NCBI GenBank assembly: GCA_021808985.1
Contig: JAKBAQ010000132.1
Location: 1-7,775, forward strand
Length of the DNA stretch: 7,775 nucleotides
Source: Pseudomonadota bacterium
Lineage (GTDB): Bacteria; Pseudomonadota; Alphaproteobacteria; Acetobacterales; Acetobacteraceae
Direction of reading: 5' to 3'
Shown here: one piece after another, positions 6,346 through 7,775 of the stretch
Numbering within the stretch: position 1 is the stretch's first letter
Layout: every line of letters starts with the position of its first letter
Translations under genes and position numbers: made by a program
Notes under the pieces: model-generated
What the model was told of the DNA's origin: nothing
The model's input: only the letters and a program-made list of their open reading frames with translations
The model's database searches: none

Positions 6346-6366
6346 GGGGCAGGCAATGCCTGCCCC
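6346..6366 (+). terminator. Perfect 9-bp hairpin between permease and porin genes
   Basis: GGGGCAGGC (6346-6354) and GCCTGCCCC (6358-6366) with an AAT loop. It begins 13 nt after the permease stop. No T-tract follows, so it may be a partial terminator or an mRNA-stabilising structure that sets unequal expression of permease and porin from one transcript. Confidence 0.45.
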
Positions 6367-6406
6367 CATGTCTGAACCATAACAACCAACAGGGTGGAAT
6401 ATCATC

Positions 6407-7633
6407 ATGCCTTCCAATAAGAATTTTACACTGGGCGCCCTCGCGCTCGCCGCGATGCTGCCACTGCACGCCGCCCGCGCGATGACCGGCCCCACGGCCA
6501 TTAAGATTGACGGCGGCCCCCTCGGCCCGCTCGAATTGTCGGGCGGGGCGGATGGAATGTTCTATGGCCTAACCGGAACCCAGCGTTATGGCGACAGTAA
6601 CGGGCTGGGCGCGCCGGGCACCACCAATGCCGGCCCCAAAGCCACCGGCGCCGAGCTTTTGAACGGGCTGATCGAGTTACAGAAAACCACCGGGATTTTG
6701 CAGGCAACGCTTGAGGTGGGGTCAACAAATTTTCTGTATCTGGGGATGGCGCCGACGCAGTCGTCCATCCAGAGCTACTCCACCGGGCCGCTTTATGCGG
6801 GCTATATCACGCTGGCCCCCACCGGGTTGCCGGTAACGATATCGGTAGGGCAGATGACCGGCCTGGAAGGCTATGAATCCTCGCAGGATTATAACAACTT
6901 CAATATATTTTTAAGCCAGGCCCCCTATGACGAAACCGGCCAGGGCCGCGGGGTGACTCTAACCTATGCCGCCGGCCCGGTGAACGCCTCGGTCTTTTTT
7001 TGTGACGGCTATGATACCGGCGTGTTCAACTCGTTGCAGGCGCTGTTCGCCTATACCATCAACAGCACCAACAGCATAAATTTCTATTATGGCGGAAATC
7101 TCGGCCGCACCGGCTTGAACGCGAACACCTACGGCAGCGGCGCCCTGCCCTATGACGCCAGCCATGTCGGCATGGCGCCGGAATTCGCCAACTCGCAGAT
7201 GGTCGGCGTGTATTACGAATATACCGCCGGCAACCTCACCCTGGTGCCCGAGGTTCAGTATCAATACGCCAAGGCGGATTCGGCCGTCAGCATCCACCAC
7301 GGCATGGGTAATTTCGTGGCGGTGGTGCTGGCCGATTATGATTTCGGTTCGTCCCCTTACTCGGTGGGGGCATGGGCGGAATATTTCAACCAGCATGAAA
7401 GCGCCGCCGATGCGCAAAACGGCACCTACTGGTTCTATGGCCCGAATGCGTCGGGAGAGGCTGTGTCCATCACGCCGACTTGGCAGCACAAGGATCTGTT
7501 CATGCGCGCCGACCTCGGGGCGCTGCTGCTCAACCAAACCAGCGCCTATGGCCTGAGCAGATACGGCTATGGCAACCAGCATAAGGACGCGTTTCAGCTG
7601 AGCGGCTTACTGGAAGCCGGGCTGGTGTTTTAA
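6407..7633 (+). CDS. Outer-membrane beta-barrel porin (OmpL-like/BBP2 type)
   Basis: 408 residues with a signal peptide: NKNF, hydrophobic ALALAAMLPL, then HAARA with signal peptidase I cleavage expected after Ala25. The mature protein is rich in Gly, Tyr, Asn and alternating hydrophobic strands (GRGVTLTYAAGPVNASVFF 180-198, QMVGVYYEYTAGNLTLVPEV 264-283, EAVSITPTWQ 351-360). It ends in GLLEAGLVF with a terminal Phe, the usual barrel-assembly signal. These features match porins of the putative beta-barrel porin-2 type that are common in acidophilic Acetobacteraceae. The ATG is preceded by AGGGTGG about 9 nt upstream. It would let small solutes cross the outer membrane and is plausibly the partner of the permease just upstream. 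One Cys (199) in an expected strand or loop is unusual for an outer-membrane protein. Family call is from sequence style; pore specificity is unknown. Confidence 0.85.
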   Translation: MPSNKNFTLGALALAAMLPLHAARAMTGPTAIKIDGGPLGPLELSGGADGMFYGLTGTQRYGDSNGLGAPGTTNAGPKATGAELLNGLIELQKTTGILQATLEVGSTNFLYLGMAPTQSSIQSYSTGPLYAGYITLAPTGLPVTISVGQMTGLEGYESSQDYNNFNIFLSQAPYDETGQGRGVTLTYAAGPVNASVFFCDGYDTGVFNSLQALFAYTINSTNSINFYYGGNLGRTGLNANTYGSGALPYDASHVGMAPEFANSQMVGVYYEYTAGNLTLVPEVQYQYAKADSAVSIHHGMGNFVAVVLADYDFGSSPYSVGAWAEYFNQHESAADAQNGTYWFYGPNASGEAVSITPTWQHKDLFMRADLGALLLNQTSAYGLSRYGYGNQHKDAFQLSGLLEAGLVF

Positions 7634-7638
7634 TATCT

Positions 7639-7680
7639 GCCGGCGGCTGGGCGGCCTCGTGCCGCCGGCCGCCGCTTTCT
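7639..7680 (+). terminator. GC-rich stem-loop after the porin gene
   Basis: GCCGGCGGC (7639-7647) and GCCGCCGGC (7661-7669) form a perfect 9-bp stem; an inner alternative GGCGGC/GCCGCC (7650-7655, 7661-7666) is also possible. A short pyrimidine run GCTTTCTC follows at about 7674-7681. This is the best terminator candidate in the window, though its T-tract is short. It lies only a few bases after the porin stop and before the next gene's RBS. Confidence 0.5.
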
Positions 7681-7697
7681 CAAGGGGCGCGAACATC

Positions 7698-7775
7698 ATG
7701 ACGACATCAAACGAGGGCGTGCAAGTTGAGCGCCAGGGGGCGGTTTTGCACATCACCCTCGACCGGCCAAGATCG
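7698..7775 (+). CDS. Enoyl-CoA hydratase/isomerase, N-terminal fragment (cut by window)
   Basis: 26 codons from an ATG with AAGGGG 10 nt upstream. The translation VERQGAVLHITLDRPRS is the first beta-hairpin of the crotonase fold (pattern VLxITLDRP), as in enoyl-CoA hydratases and carnitinyl-CoA dehydratases. The LDRPRS ending recalls the LDRPKANAID start of CaiD-like enzymes, but the decisive residues lie outside the window. It is a second, distinct crotonase in this region, starting 64 nt after the porin gene on the same strand. Confidence 0.75.
   Translation, partial: MTTSNEGVQVERQGAVLHITLDRPRS

Noticed and set aside
5059..6501. 480-codon open frame on the minus strand opposite the permease and porin start
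   Set aside because: It is antisense to a clear NCS1 permease, its translation is low-complexity and polar with no recognisable domain, and such long shadow frames are common in GC-rich genes.
6959..7582. 207-codon minus-strand frame opposite the porin
   Set aside because: Antisense shadow of the porin gene; no start context or domain.
1..7775. Defence system, CRISPR array, transposon or phage module
   Set aside because: No repeats with regular spacing, transposase, integrase, nuclease or toxin-like gene was seen; all sizeable genes fit metabolism, transport or the envelope.

Overview
The window is GC-rich, densely coded bacterial DNA. The mix of genes fits an alphaproteobacterium: a crotonase and acyl-CoA dehydrogenase operon, an NQO-type flavin reductase, an NCS1 permease and a porin of the OmpL-like/BBP2 type ending in Phe. 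The porin type and base composition suggest the acidophilic Acetobacteraceae. That placement is an inference from style and was not tested by any search.

Layout from left to right. (1) The 3' part of a class B flavin-dependent monooxygenase (CzcO-like) runs off the left edge on the + strand and ends in a hairpin that spans its stop codon. (2) A small, unrecognised TTG-initiated lipoprotein follows on the + strand. (3) A two-gene minus-strand operon encodes a crotonase with PaaG-like active-site features, then an acyl-CoA dehydrogenase. Only 3 nt separate them, so translation is probably coupled. (4) A divergent intergenic region carries a good sigma70-type promoter for that operon, with an inverted repeat lying over its -35 box. 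(5) An NQO1/MdaB-like FMN/FAD reductase runs rightward from there. (6) A 227-nt leader containing an inverted repeat and two tandem hairpins precedes an NCS1 (purine/cytosine-type) permease. (7) After a 73-nt gap holding a perfect hairpin comes an outer-membrane porin. (8) After a strong GC hairpin comes the start of a second crotonase, cut by the right edge.

Taken together, this looks like a catabolic neighbourhood. A porin and an inner-membrane permease could import a small, possibly nitrogen-containing or aromatic/heterocyclic compound. Flavin enzymes (monooxygenase, quinone/aromatic reductase) could modify it, and CoA-thioester enzymes (acyl-CoA dehydrogenase, two crotonases) could carry out beta-oxidation-like steps. 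The substrate cannot be read from the sequence, and no CoA ligase, thiolase or regulator gene is in view. I see no rRNA, tRNA, CRISPR array, insertion sequence or phage gene. There is no clear sign of a wholly novel system. The most interesting points are the regulatory leader of the permease, the permease-porin pairing, the unusual crotonase active site and the small lipoprotein.
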